Of a DNA stretch of 64,000 nt, positions 41,711-54,294 are shown one piece after another. The notes under the pieces are model-generated. The model searched no databases. It saw nothing but the letters and a program-made list of their open reading frames with translations, and had not been told where the DNA came from. Both the position numbers and the translations under genes were made by a program. The stretch lies in assembly GCA_011319805.1 (NCBI GenBank), contig SJRY01000146.1, forward strand, positions 1-64,000, in the 5' to 3' direction. Source of the stretch: Macrocybe gigantea (Eukaryota > Basidiomycota > Agaricomycetes > Agaricales > Callistosporiaceae). Within the stretch, counting starts at the first letter, position 1. Every line of letters starts with the position of its first letter.

Positions 41711-44700
41711 ATGATAACACCAGAAGTCGATAGCGGAGCAGATAGGACCTGCATCAACACCGCGATAGTAGTGAAAACAGGACTGAAAACACGACGAATC
41801 AAGAAGATTCCCATCATAAATGCAGACAGATCACCCAACCGCCAGAAAACAGCAGACCAAGTAGCAGAGGTCCACATCGACATTAAAGGACACAAGGAGC
41901 ACATGGAAGCCATCATACTTGACATCGGAAAAACTGACATGCTACTAGGACATGACTGGCTTGTCTACCACAACCCAACAATCAAATGGAGGACAGGAGA
42001 AGTTGTCTTCGACAGATGCCCTAAAACGTGCAAAATAAACCACCAGACGATTAAGATACAGAAGGTGGCTGAATCAGCAAAAACCACAGCCAGCGACAAG
42101 ACAGGAACCCAGATACCCCCATATCTGATCAGATTCAAACACCTCTTCAAGGAGAAGAACTTTGATCGCTTACCAGACCACAAAGAATGGGACCATGAAA
42201 TAAACTTAACGAAGGATGCACCCAAAATGATACTGAGCAAGGTTTATCCAATGACACAGAAAGAACTAGAGGAACTAGATGCCTTCGTCGAAGAAGGATT
42301 ACGAACAGGAAAAATATGCCCATCGAAATCGCCTTACGCAGCACCCTGCTTCTTTCACAACAAGAAGGATGGAAGCAAACGACTCATCCAAGACTACTGG
42401 GAGATAAACAAATATACAGTCAAAGACAAGTTCCCACTACCACGCATCAGCGAGCTCCTTGACATATTACAAGGAGCAAAGTACTTTAGCAAGATCGATA
42501 TCATCTGGGGATACAATAACGTGCACATCCGGAAAGGGGACAAATGGAAGGCAGCCTTCCTAACAGCAAGAGGACTCTTCGAACCGACAGTCATGTATTT
42601 TGGGCAGTGCAACGCACCAGGCACTTTTAGCTGAATGATGGCGAGCCTCTTCCAAGACCAAATACGAAGAAGAGTGTGCATAATCTATATGGACGACATC
42701 ATAATCATCGGACGAACACGAGAGGAACTCCAAAAGAACACCATAGAAGTCATGGAAATACTGAACAAGAATGACCTGTTCATCAAAGGACCGAAATGTG
42801 TCTGGGAATCATCAAAAGTCCCAGTACCAGGATACATCATAGGAGAAGGGAAGGTAGAAATGGAACCAGAAAAGATCACAGCTGTACAATCCTGGCCAAC
42901 CCCAAAGACAAAGAAAGAACTACAAAAGTTCTTGGGATTCATGAACTTTTACCGACGATTCATCAAGGGATATGCAAAGGTCACTAAACCCCTGACAGAG
43001 TTGACTGGAAACAAAGCATTCCAGTGGACAGACAAGCAACAGGACGCTTTCAAAGAACTGATCCGACATATAACCTCAGCACCCATTCTAGCACTACCAC
43101 AAACAGAAGGAAAATTCCGAGTCAAAACGGACACCTCAGGATATGCCATTGGAGCGGTACTATCACAACAGCAGAAAGGACTATGGCATCCAATCGCATT
43201 CATTTCAAGATGCATGACCCCAGCAGAACAAAACTATGAAATCTATGACAAGGAACTTCTTGCGATAATGGTTGCACTAAAGACATGGAGACAATACCTC
43301 CTTGAAGCTTGAGAGAAGTTCGAAATATTGACGGATCACAAAAACCTATCATACTTCCGGAAGCCACAGCGACTCAATTCGAGACAGATTGGCTGGTACC
43401 TGAAATTACAAGAATACGACTACGAACTACGACACGTACCAGGAAAGGCGAATGGAAAAGCGGACGTTCTGTCATGGATGGCAGGATATGAAGAAAACCT
43501 AGCAGAAAAGGACGACATACAAATGATCAAAGAAGCAGCATTCATTCGACATCTAGAAGAGAATAATGAACGAGACTTCGAATTTATGATGTTTGAGGAT
43601 GAACACCCACAAAAAGAAGAAGCAGAAAATAATGAAACAATACAAACAAGAGGAATCACGATGATCGAATCCTCAAGGATAGAACAAATTCGACAATGCA
43701 CATGAAGGGAGACGATCGTAACAACAGGACTGAAGGAAAAACCACACTGGTTCACAGAAGACGACCACATCATATACATAGGAGGAAAAATCTATGTTCC
43801 TCCAGACAACAAACTGAAGGAAAACATCATGTTTGAACACCACGACACACCCATTGGAGGACACCCAGGGCAATACCGCATGCACGAGCTCATAAGCCAC
43901 ACCTATTGGTGGCCATCAATGCTAACGGACATCAAGAAGTATGTCAATGGATGCGAAACATGTCAGCGAAACAAAATCATCTGACAAAAGAAACATGCAC
44001 CCCTGCACCCGCACAAAGTCCCACAGCAACCATGGGAAGATATCGGAGTAGATCTCATAGGACCACTACCCAGCTTGAATGGTTTTAATGCCATCGCCGC
44101 AGTCACAGACCGCCTGACCAAGATGATCCACCTAGTTCCCACAAAGACCGAACTCATAGCAGAAGGTCTCGCATGACTATACCGAGACAATGTGTGGCGG
44201 CTTCACGGGATCCCACGAAAGATCATCAGTGACCGAGGACCCCAGTTCGCAGCACGATTCATGACAGCACTTCTAAAATTACTCGGAACAAAGCAAAATC
44301 TATCAACGGCCTATCACCCACAGACAGATGGATAGGCGGAACAATCCCACCAAGAAATGGAAGCCTTCCTCAGAAGCTTCACAAACAACTTACAGGACGA
44401 TTGGGCGGAATGGATAGCAATCGCAGAGTACCAATACAATGACAAAGCATACCAGGGAACGAAGGAGACACCATTCTACCTCAACTATGGAATGCACCCC
44501 TGGAAGGGAGAGCCACAGATGACAGAAGGGAATAACCCCACAGCAAAAGACTTCGTCAAAAGAATGAACCAAATACGAAAGGAAGCAAATGCCGCGCTGC
44601 AATATGCACAAACACGAGCCAAAGACAATTACGATGCAAGACAAAAACCTGCCCATGAATACAAGAAAGGGGATAGAGTATGGCTAGAAGCTATCAATAT

Positions 44701-45142
44701 CACAGTCAATCGACCATCAAAGAAGTTATCGGCACTCGGATACGGACCGTTCAAGGTGGTTGAAAAGAAAGGAGCCTTGGCATATCGCCTGGAACTCCCA
44801 GCATCATGGCAGCTGATACACCCCGTGTTCAATGAAACACTGCTCATGCCTTACAAAGGACCCCGTTTCAAGATACAAGAGCGACCATCACCACCACCTC
44901 CTGAAATCATAAATGATGAAGAAGAGTACGAGATAGAAGAGATCCTAAAAAGGAAGAAACAAGGGAGGGGGATGCTATTCCTGGTCAAATGGAAAGGATA
45001 CGGACACGAAGAGAACACATGGATCAAAGAGAAGGAACTGGGGAATGTGCAGCAAGCTCTAGACCACTTCCTAAAGAAGACTGCAAACCAGGATAAAAGG
45101 ATCATGACAAGAGGGAAGAAGACCAAAAATCGCACTTCATGA
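41711..45142 (+). pseudogene. pol of family G copy 1
   Basis: The protease (EVDSGADRTCIN, then DMLLGHDWLVYHNP) and RT N-terminus form one 307-codon frame to 42634, so copy 1 keeps the frame that copy 2 lost. RT continues with IIYMDDIIIIG, then RNase H, integrase (HPGQYRMHELI, CETCQRNK, DLIGPLP, SDRGPQF) and chromodomain (YEIEEILKRKKQGRG), ending at 45142. In-frame stops at 43310 (TGA), 43982 (TGA), 44174 (TGA) and 44333 (TAG) correspond to CGA or CAG in copy 2. Stops at 42632 and 43703 are shared by both copies. Apart from stops the frame is continuous. Confidence 0.9.
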
Positions 45143-45537
45143 CCACCAACGCCCCCATCAGCATCGACAGCAGCGAGGGCAGCTGCGCACCTACCCCCAA
45201 CTGCCCAAGCGACCTCGAGAATCTAGCAAGGATTCTCAATGCTAGCGACTACATGGACCCCCTCGCCATCACACTTGGCGTGTATATGCGCTATGTTATG
45301 ACCGTCCGCACGCACCTCTGGACCGGGTGAACCCCTGATGGGACCGGTCCCACTGCAGCTGAACGTATCGCACTTCGCGAGGCAATGGAAATGCTTCACA
45401 CAGAAAACTGGTGACTTAAACTCCTTGCCACCACACTCCATCACATCCGTGCCTATAATGAAGAGCTCATTCATACGTGGGCCCCACGTGCTGCAACCAC
45501 CTGGGAGACCAATACTGGGTGGGGACAGCTGGACTAA
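45139..45537 (+). pseudogene. ORF3 of family G copy 1 (two TGA stops)
   Basis: Same ATGA overlap with the end of pol and the same length as ORF3 of copy 2. TGA codons at 45328-45330 and near 45411 correspond to CGA in copy 2. No insertion or deletion in 399 bp. Confidence 0.75.
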
Positions 45538-45574
45538 GGTTTTTCGCGAGGACACGAATCTACAGAGAGGGTGA

Positions 45575-45894
45575 TGTTACAGACGTCGCCCAAAGGACCA
45601 TTCATTTTCTTATCTTATCTTTCCCACATCCCTTATCTCCCCCGTCATGCTGCGCAGTGCACAGCCATCGAGTCATCCCACTTCCCTAGTCATCCTGAGT
45701 CATCTCCTTCCAGTCTTACTCATCCGCAGTCCACAGCATTGCGCAGCCCATGGTCCGTGCTCGAGTCCTGTAATGTATATAAGGACTCCCAGATGTACCA
45801 GTAGCGCTAGGCTTAATATTCCTTTTGCCATCATCTCAAGACCACTCTTGCACTTAGTCTGCCCGAGTCCTTCTGAGATTCGTCTAGCCTAACA
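45575..45894 (+). repeat. 3' LTR of family G copy 1
   Basis: 320 bp. Shares ttcattttc, gccatcgag and gtcctg positions with the solo LTRs at 17406 and 56425, not with the 5' LTR of the same element. Confidence 0.95.
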
Positions 45895-46760
45895 TGGACG
45901 GACGGCTTGTTGGACTGGCTTGAGCAAGATCCAGCCAATCATCAAAAGCTGTTTTCTGACTTAGCCCAAGATGCCAAGGAAGAAAACCACTCACAGTGCA
46001 TAGCCAAGGGTACAAAGACAGCCTTTCATGCAAAAATCACTGAGTTTGTCTTCTCACAAGACACCAACAAGGCCATCTGGGATGACTACAAATCTAATCC
46101 AGACAAGTATGTCAAGTCAGTGGAGAATAGAATTGGAACATACATGTTTTCACTTTGTCTAAGGCAATGCTTGCTGAAATTCGGAATGTTAGACTGAAGC
46201 AAAAGTACCGTGAAGTCAATTGTACCATTAGTCAAATAGGCACAGGTTTGAAAGTAGAGGATATCACACCAGGATCACTACTGTCAAATCAAATTGGTGA
46301 GCTATTGTTCGTCTATGTCCTATTCATCTTTATTTACTAGAAATTCAGTCCAGCTCACTGAGAAGTTTCCCTACTGGCAGCGTCTCCATGGCTTTTGAAG
46401 AACACTTCCCAATTTCAATCCATATACAGTTTCATTAGAACCTGGACAGAATCTCGAAGCAGAGGCTATGGAATTGCTTTATCATTTCATGGAAATCAGC
46501 CCAGATAACAAGAGTCAAGAGAGTGACAAAGAGGTGATGGATAGTGATCGTGACATTTCAGCCTTGATTGGAGAAAAGGAAGAAGACCCTAAGGACAATG
46601 TGAGTTGCTGATCAAGCTCTTCATCTATAATTTGCTTAAAACATATTAGGATAATCTTGGTTCTAAGAACAAGACATTAGATGCAGTATTGGACTCTGGC
46701 GATACTTTCTCATTTGCATCAGTAAAATGTCCTGTAAAATATATTACAATACATTGCAAT
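45895..46760 (+). pseudogene. Conserved multicopy agaricomycete protein, unknown function, 5'-truncated
   Basis: The frame from 45907 reads WLEQDPANHQKLFSDLAQDA, then KGTKTAFHAKITEFVF and NPDKYVKSVENRI. A frame change near 46170 leads to KQKYREVNCTISQIGTGLKV and EDITPGSLLSNQIG. A GTGAGC...TAG intron (about 46290-46339) leads to KFPYWQRLHGF and LPNFNPYTVSLEPGQ, and a second intron begins GTGAGT at 46601. I recognise this as a gene family repeated in agaricomycete genomes but know no function. The 5' end is removed by the family G LTR that ends at 45894. Confidence 0.5.
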
Positions 46761-46790
46761 ACATTGCAATACATTGCAATACATTGTTAC
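46741..46790. repeat. Short tandem repeat, unit attgcaatac
   Basis: About four tandem 10-bp units (attgcaatac) with partial flanking copies. Confidence 0.9.
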
Positions 46791-46919
46791 CATTGTTCAC
46801 ATTGTATCCAATTTTATTAGGCTAGTATACATTGCCTCACAAGGCAACAATTACTAGGCAATTTTGTATTAACATTATATAGTAAACTTAAGATAGTAGA
46901 CCTTGCAAGGATACTAGCA

Positions 46920-47080
46920 AAATTGTAAGACCATATAAGATTATTTGTACCATACAATGTTATTCAATTTTAGCTTGACCATACAAGATTATCCCTACCA
47001 TACAATGTTATCCATTTTTAGCTCAACCATACAATGTTATCCATTTTTATCTTTACCATACAAGATTGTTACAACTCTAC
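46920..47080. repeat. Degenerate tandem repeats of accatacaatgttatcc type
   Basis: Five or more imperfect copies of a 20-30-bp unit such as accatacaatgttatccatt, in AT-rich non-coding sequence. Confidence 0.75.
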
Positions 47081-47279
47081 ATTGCAATACATTTCAATGG
47101 AAGAAAGCCTAGATTATGGGCTTTTTTTTTTATACTGGCATTAGGTTTCTTACAATCCCACATTGATCAGTAAAAATGTATCATTATCAATATTATATAC
47201 ATGCAATGAAAAAGAAAGACAGAAAAGGAATACATCAAGCATGGAGGAAGGGGGAAGAGAATACATATGAAGCTACATC

Positions 47280-49190
47280 AATTCTTCTTTTGCAATATCA
47301 CTGCGCCTCTCTTTGCACGTCCTCAGCCTCAGCCTTGCACTGCAGGCAATTCGCCAGTGGTCATGTCGGGCATTGGAAATGTAGGGCACCCTTGCGTATC
47401 AGTCGCTCTGCCACATCTGCGCACCCTTTTTGATATGCCACATCTATGAGTACTTGCAGCCAACCTTTTGGTGCCATGAACACTTAGTGCCGGAGGTGGC
47501 ACGTTGATGGGTTCTTGTTTCTAAGCAGAGAGGTCACTCATAGGACTTGGGAGCACATCAGACATGTCACCTTTTGGTGGCTTGGGTGCCTGCAGCATGT
47601 CATCATCGAATTGGAGTCGCGGGTCTTCATCTGATGGAGAATTGAGCTAGGAATCAGAGTTGGAATCAAGGTTGGGTGCACGGCAGGGAGTGACATTGCC
47701 TGTTGCTTCTGTGTAGATAGATTTCAGTCTAGTAACAAATGATTATTGACATGAACCATTATTAGCTTCAGGGCTCTGCAGAGGCCCTTCTTGCTAAGGT
47801 TCAGGTCCTGTCCCCCTCACAGTATCTCTGGAAAGCAAGTCATCCTACACATCATTGCCTTGGGGCAGAGGGATGTCAGGGCCATAATGACAACCCCATT
47901 GAATACCTCTTCGCTCTGGGATTGGGATGGGAGAGGGTCAGCACATCAGTTTTTGAGTTCCAGGCCTTGTCTGTTACAGGATGGAGAGAGTACTCAACAC
48001 ATCTGCTGTACAAGATCACGATTATTGCAAGTTGGCTGCATTCTTGTCTCCAGAGGGATCCTGGAATCATCGATTGAGCAACAGATATTTTCTGTGGGAC
48101 CTTGCCATCTGTGCCTTTCCCTGAGCAGTGCGCATTCAACAAGATGGACTCAACATACCGGGTCCATGCGATTTTGTTGGTGGCAGCTTATCTGAATTGC
48201 CAGGCTCCTTGGCAAAGAAAGATGTCAGTTGTGGTTGTCGTAGTGTCGGAAGAGATGCCTGTGATAGTCTTTGTCTTTGTCTTTGTATTCATTGCATGGA
48301 CCATGGTTGCCATAGCCTTGATTGCCATGGTCTTCATTATTGGCATCATCTTTGTCTTCATCTTTATTTTCATCTTCATTGCATAGCGGCAGTGGGCTGG
48401 AGGTACACCAGGACCAATGAAAGCTGCTTGCTGTGCTTGATGACAGTGGTCTGTGTAACTATTTGTATGCCATGGCTTGATTTCGAGCTGTAGAGTATCA
48501 TTGTCTTGGACTTCATGAGATCTGGGTCTTGGACTCACCACCGATTGGGCCACGCATCGAGTTTACGAGCTCTTTTTATTTCTGGAAAGCTAAGAGAAGA
48601 GCCGAGGAGCATGCCTGCACCTGCTTGCCATTGAGCGCAAGTCGCTCCATGGAGAATACCTGCCTATCAGGTCATGTAACTCTGTAATAACAAGTCTTAT
48701 CCAACAATGTGATATCATACCTGTTCCACCAGTCCAAGGTGTCTATATACCATTTCCATTGCCTGTTATTGAACAGATGGAGCACCATTTCATAAAATTG
48801 TGCATTCTCCCAAGTCACTTCATCTAGTCACCAATCCTCTTGCTCAGAGAGGAGATATCGCACCTAAAAAAAGAACTAGTAGCACTACGCTAACATGATC
48901 AGAAGACTTACATGCATTGCTGCATATGCGATGCTTGCTGGTGTCACCTCCTTTATCCTGTGTTTCTTCACTTGACTTGAATGGGTCCTGGTTTGCCTGG
49001 GTGCTTCCTTTGATGGCACGAGGTTCCTGGAAGTGGCTGGGCATTGTGATGGTTCGAAGGAAATTGTGGGGAATTGGAAAAGCATTTGGCACCAAAGTCG
49101 CATTCTGTGAAGCATGTCAGCTGATAAGAAGCCTCCTGTCATCTGACTGTTGATGGGACTTCCTAAGCATGCCACCTCTCTTAGCATGGA
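47280..49190 (-). pseudogene. Conserved agaricomycete-type protein of unknown function, degraded
   Basis: Minus-strand blocks: LREVACLGSPINSQM near 49185, EVTPASIAYAAMHVSLLIML at about 48960-48890, EVTWENAQFYEMVLHLFNNR and WKWYIDTLDWWNRYDI (48820-48710), DRQVFSMERLALNGKQVQAC (48670-48610), KELVNSMRGPIGGESK (48570-48510). A Glu/Asp- and Lys-rich low-complexity stretch (48400-48260) and a Pro/Ser-rich C-terminal tail follow. The ERLALNG and MRGPIGG blocks belong to a protein family I know as multicopy in agaricomycetes without assigned function. Frames shift repeatedly and stops are present. Confidence 0.45.
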
Positions 49191-50375
49191 ATATATTAGT
49201 TGACATCTATTCTATGGTCATGTATATCCAAGATCGATTGTATATTTATAATCATTTAGCATGGATCCTTCGAGCTTCAGTATGCAAATCTATAACTAGA
49301 TGATCATTTTGGTCTTTTTGCTCTTTTGTTTCCCAACCCTGGCACATGTCATCAGTCATCAACTCAATGAATTTCCTCCAAAAGACTTTCTACCCCATTC
49401 TCATCTCAATTCATGATGGCACATCAGATAATCACCTTGCCGTCCTCATAGCAATGATGGATACAGCATATGTACTTGCTGCAGTGCTGGCCTCTTATCA
49501 CTACCAGCAGACCATTGTTGCGAGTTGGGTGAGGGTGCTTAACAATCACCCATTCTGGCTCAAGGTGCTCCAAGGTCCAATAGAACTGGTGTTGCAACAC
49601 CAGTCTCTGCTGACTGGATATGATCGACACTGTTAAGATCTTGCAGCTGTATCCACCACCATTTACTGTGGCTCAGATCATTTAGCCCACAAGATGGGGA
49701 TCCAGGAGCAGATGATCATTTGAAGCAGAGATATAAGGACATGCAGGTTTATTGCAAGGAGATGACAGAGCGAATGGGGTCCAGGAGGATGGGTTCCAAG
49801 CTGGCATCACCAAGCCAAAGTCAGGCATAAGCATTTGCCCTCTAATATTTGGAGTGCCTGTAGAGACAGCGGGAACAAGGCATGAACTCAATGGCTTGGG
49901 TTCTGAAATGTGATTATGGAGGAAGAATCGAGGGTTTTTGTGAGGAGTGCAGGCAAATAACTTCATATGGTGTCTACTAAAAGTGCATCAAAGGAGATGT
50001 GCCACACCATGCATCAAATACTTACAAGGCATTCCCAACATCATCATAATCAAAAGTAAAGGATTGGTAGGGTGCAGCTGCACTGTACTGTAAGAATTGA
50101 ACAACAAGTTTGATGCCGCTTTGCAAAGCCTTATCACAAAGAATGTCCTTGATCACCACATGGTAGCCCTTCATTGCATGCTTCTTTGCTATGATAACAA
50201 TCTGGTCCTTTCACAGAATATAATCTCAAGTGATCTCTGCAGTCTCTGGCTCTATCAGCATCACTAAAGAATGCTCTGATGGTACAATCTTGAGCCAGTT
50301 GACATGGACTTGAAATGTCTGGGCATGGTGTTAGACAAGGTGATATACTATGAAATCTGTACACTAACCTTGAAA

Positions 50376-50721
50376 TGTTAGGCTAGACAAATCTCAAAGG
50401 ACTCAGGCAGACTAAGTGCAAGAGTGGTTTGAGACAATTGCAAAGGTAATATTAAGCCTAGAGTTATGGATACATTCCAAGGTCTTATATACGTAGTCTA
50501 CTAGAGCATGGACCATGGGCTGTAGACTGCACAAGAGTGAGATAACAAGGAATGAGTCCAGATGACTTAGAAGGAGTGACTCGAATGGCTGCGTACTGTG
50601 CAGCTGTGATAAGGTGATAAGGCATTTGGGTGGTATGACAGAATAGGGCAATAAGGAGGAGTGATGGAATGGGGTGAGATAAGATAAGAAAATGGACAGT
50701 CCTTCAGGTGTTTGTAATACA
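50376..50721 (-). repeat. Diverged solo LTR related to family G (346 bp)
   Basis: Minus strand TGTATTACAAACACC ... CTAGCCTAACA, with the taatattaagccta start-site word. aaatg follows the right end (50722-50726) and also spans the left junction (50373-50377), so a 5-bp duplication is likely though the LTR's first TG overlaps it. Sits inside the Spt5-like gene. Confidence 0.75.
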
Positions 50722-52302
50722 AAATGCTGCTCCAGAAATGCCTTTGCGAAATCATTGGGCTACTCAACAAGGTCAGCACTGGTCTCAACCATACCTGTTA
50801 CCCAAGCCTTTTGTCCTTGTCTCAGCCTGCTGGTCACTTGAACAAAATCTCTGGGTACAATGACCTTTTGCAGCTCATGCCATGGAACACTAATTAAGCC
50901 TTTGTCTTTGGACAAATTGACCTTGATGCCGTTTTAGAAAAGGGAGTGAATGATGCCCTGCTTCTCAGATGAGGTTATGTAGACCTTCTCCTGCTCTTCG
51001 AACTTCCATTCCATAGGGCAGCAGCTTGGATAGCTAGATGCTTGCTCATTTGAAATGTTGTGAAAGTCTCTGTTAACAAGAAGACACTGCTTCGAGAGAC
51101 CGAGTGAAGGTCGAACAGCTTCTTCAGCAGGCTGTGCACAAACATCATTTGCCCAAACTTGAATGTATGCTTGTCTATATGCATCAGTTAAATGCAAAAG
51201 TCCCTTGGGATCGTCAGCAGGTCAAAAAGTCAAGCAAGAGGGGGGACTGTCAACCTCTTCTGCTTTTTCGATGAAGAGATGGCATGAAAGTCAAGGCAGA
51301 GGATCAATAATATGCTGACCCCAACCCAGTATTCAAACTTGCAGATCAACCCTGTGTCGCCCTTATATGGCCCTTTTAGGATTCACACCCAAGACCCCAC
51401 CAAAGGTATATTGCTAGGCTCTGCAACCGTTAGTGTCTGCTGCCAGTCCTTCACATCAATCTGGGTCTGTGGAATGTCTTGGTCACCATGGTGAATCCCT
51501 GGAGTGATTTTAAGCAGATTGACCAGTGCCAGGTTCATTGTTGCTTCCAAGTAGATCTAACTACAGAGGTAGGCATGACAAAAGGCTGAATGCAACTTGT
51601 GCTTGGGCTGAGCAGCCTTCATCAGCAACATCAACACCTCCTCCTTGATCCTGACCTATTAAAGTCCTTAGCAGTGACTGAAGATGGTTGAAAAGTTACT
51701 CATGTGGCAGAGAACTTGCCACAGGGGTAGTCACTATCAAGGACCATACTTTCCAAGGGCAGATTGATGACTATCTCTCCATCATGGGTTTGGAGCCCAT
51801 CACACTCCCCCCCCTGTTCTCCTAAACTCCAGGAGGAATTTAGCAGGAATTTACAAGGATGCCAGGAGGAGTCTGTAAGTACTGAAGAAGGACTTTTCAG
51901 CCAATTCTTTGATTTTGAGAGAGCCTGCCAAGTCCTTACACAGTCCTGGGAAAGTCCTTCTAAAGTTCAGGTTTAGAAGGAATTCTACAGGAAGTTTGGA
52001 GGGATTGTCACTGACAATCCTCCTGGAGTCCTTATAGAGTTTAGAAGCCAAGCCCAGTTCTCCTGGAGTTTAGAAGGATTCCAGTAGGATTCCTAATAAT
52101 TATATTAAGAGAAGATAAGAAGTGATAGAGTTTAGAAGGACTCCAGCAGAATTGCTAATAATCATATTGACAGAAGGTAACAAAGGATAATAGTAAAGGT
52201 GAATCAAAGTCCAGAAGGAGTCTAGAATGACGAAGTTCCACCTGGAGTTTAGAAGGAATGCAGACAAACAGCAGAAAATCAAGTTTAAAAAATGGACATG
52301 AA

Positions 52303-52370
52303 AGGGGATTGAACTCGGGACTAGGGGAATTGAACGGCAGAGTGAGGGCTTAACCACTGGACCAGGAGGG
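52303..52370 (-). other. tRNA-like segment in copy 2 of the 2.6-kb element
   Basis: Same sequence as 12509-12576, with A-box-like and B-box-like motifs on the minus strand. Confidence 0.5.
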
Positions 52371-52433
52371 CTTGCATGGAAACAAATGGTTTCAATTGAC
52401 ATACCGGTGGGGTCATGTGCGGTCACATGACCT

Positions 52434-53334
52434 TGTTGATCAGTCTCACGCTCGCATTCCGCTTTCTCATCATCGCTCCCACCCCTTCCTCCACCTCCTT
52501 CCCCATCACCACATCAAGCACCCAGACGACGAGGAACCACCATGACGCAGCGCCGCCCAACGGCAAGCCGGACACGGGGGAAGGAGGAGAATGGGCGACA
52601 GAGGCGCGTTGACGCCTCTGTCGCAGAGGTAAGCTTTTTTTTTCTTTTTTTTCTCGTTCCTGTGTGTTTGACTGCCCACCAGGTGCACGGCGCAACGCCA
52701 CCGCCGAACGGCAGCCGTACAGCGCCGCCCAGGGCCCGCCTCCCTCACCGGCGCCCAACGCCGTCTAACGCACCCACGCCCACGCCCTCCTCCCGCCCTC
52801 AGGCGCAAACGCCAAACGGCAGCCAACCGCAGGCGTGAGCGCTGCCCACGGCCCACGGCCCGCCCCCGGATCGACACCGCCATCTGCGCCCAACGGCAAC
52901 GGCCGTCAACGCCACCCACCGCCCACCGCTCCCTCCCACCACTCCCGCCCACCCTCCACCGCCCAACGGCAATGGCCGTCAACGCCGCCCACCGCCCACC
53001 GCTCCCGCCCACCCTCCACCGCCCAACGGCAACCGTCAGCGGCGCCCACGGCCCCCCGCTTGGCCCCAAACACCCGCGCCCGCCCTCCTCCGACCAACGG
53101 CAGCCCACGGCCCCCGCCCGCCCTCTGCACCCAACCACAGCCGTCACCGCCGCCCAATGGCAGCAAACGGCGCGCCCTCAGCGCCACCCACCGCCTCCCA
53201 CCTGCCCTCTCCCCTCCGCCACTCCACGGCAGCCGTCGGCACCCAGCAGGACCCCACCCCACCCTCCACGCCGACTCCCCCGCCCTCGTCGCCCTTCAGT
53301 GCCCGTCTACGGCTCATCTCGCCCGTAAGTCCAT
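52434..53334. repeat. GC-rich minisatellite-like core (copy 2)
   Basis: As in copy 1. Here an ATG (52542) replaces ACG of copy 1 and opens a 98-codon frame; the lack of conservation argues against coding. Confidence 0.75.
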
Positions 53335-53573
53335 AATTTCAACTGGACATTACATGTTTTATTACTTCTTCATACTTTGAAAGTACTCGAAAAACAAAGT
53401 AAAAAGGCGGCTAAAAATATTATATCAATGGATAGTGAAGAATTGGAAGAAGAATTAGGAATTGAAATGGATATAGTACATTAGTCTTTTAGATAATGAT
53501 TTTTGTTGTTTTTTAAATCTACAACAGTTCAACTTTGGCCTATAAAATTATCAATTCCCACTGGAGTTCACAA

Positions 53574-54294
53574 AGAGTCCTGGTAAAGTTCCTGTATAGT
53601 TCTGGTAAAATCTTACAGGAATCTCATGAGAATTTATAAATATATATTGCTACACTACTGCTATATTTGCTTTGTATTGTAGAGTCCTTGTAAAGTCCTT
53701 GTGGAGTTCTTGTAAAGTTCTTGTCAAGTCCTTATGAAATCCTTGTGCAGTTCTTGTAGAATCCTTGTGGAGTTCTTGTAATGTTCTTGTAAAGTTCTTG
53801 TGGACTCCTCTTAATGTTTTTCCTTGTAGAGTTCTGCTGGAATCCTGCTGGAGTCCTGCTGGAGTCCTGTGATAATGATGTTCTGTTGAAATTCTTGTGG
53901 TCCTGAAAAAGTTCTTGTAGAATTCTGTTAAAGTCCTTGTGGAATCCTATGAGAATCCTTGTAGAGTCCTTGTAGAGTCTTGTAGAAATCCTGACAGAGT
54001 TTTCTTAAGGTCCTTGTGGAGTCCTTGTGGAGTCCTGATTCAGTTCTTCTGAAATATGCCAAATGTCTGTGAATATGTGAATATATATCAGAGTTCTGGT
54101 ATAGTTCAGTATAGATTCTTGTAAACTCCTTCTAGAGTCCTTCTGATTCCTTCTAAAGTCCTCCTGGGGTTCTGGTTGAGTTCTTCTGGAGTCCTGATAG
54201 AATGAGTTCTGCTGAAATCCTTGTAAAATCCTCTTTCAGTCCTCCTTCAGTCCTTCTTCAGTCCAGGTAATATATATATTGGACCTAACTAGGA
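53574..54294 (+). repeat. Subterminal degenerate repeats (copy 2)
   Basis: Direct imperfect agtccttgtagag-type units, collinear with 13780-14500. Confidence 0.7.

Larger units (their letters stand above)
32855..45894 (+). mobile_element. Ty3/Gypsy chromovirus, family G, copy 1 (interrupted by copy 2)
   Basis: Plus-strand element: LTR 32855-33174, self-priming site 33177, gag, insertion of copy 2 at 34623-41139, gag zinc knuckles, protease, RT-RNase H, integrase-chromodomain, ORF3, polypurine tract and LTR 45575-45894. Without the insert it would be about 6.5 kb. Its two 320-bp LTRs differ at about ten positions and belong to different LTR subtypes. Coding frames carry several CGA-to-TGA stops relative to copy 2, so it is the older copy. 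Confidence 0.9.

Noticed and set aside
46741..47080. CRISPR-like spaced repeats
   Set aside because: Units are directly adjacent and degenerate without uniform spacers; this is a eukaryotic minisatellite.
48102..48386. Apparent membrane protein (Val/Phe/Ile-rich plus-strand ORF)
   Set aside because: It is the complement of a Glu/Asp/Lys-rich low-complexity stretch of the minus-strand gene, which gives hydrophobic residues by chance.
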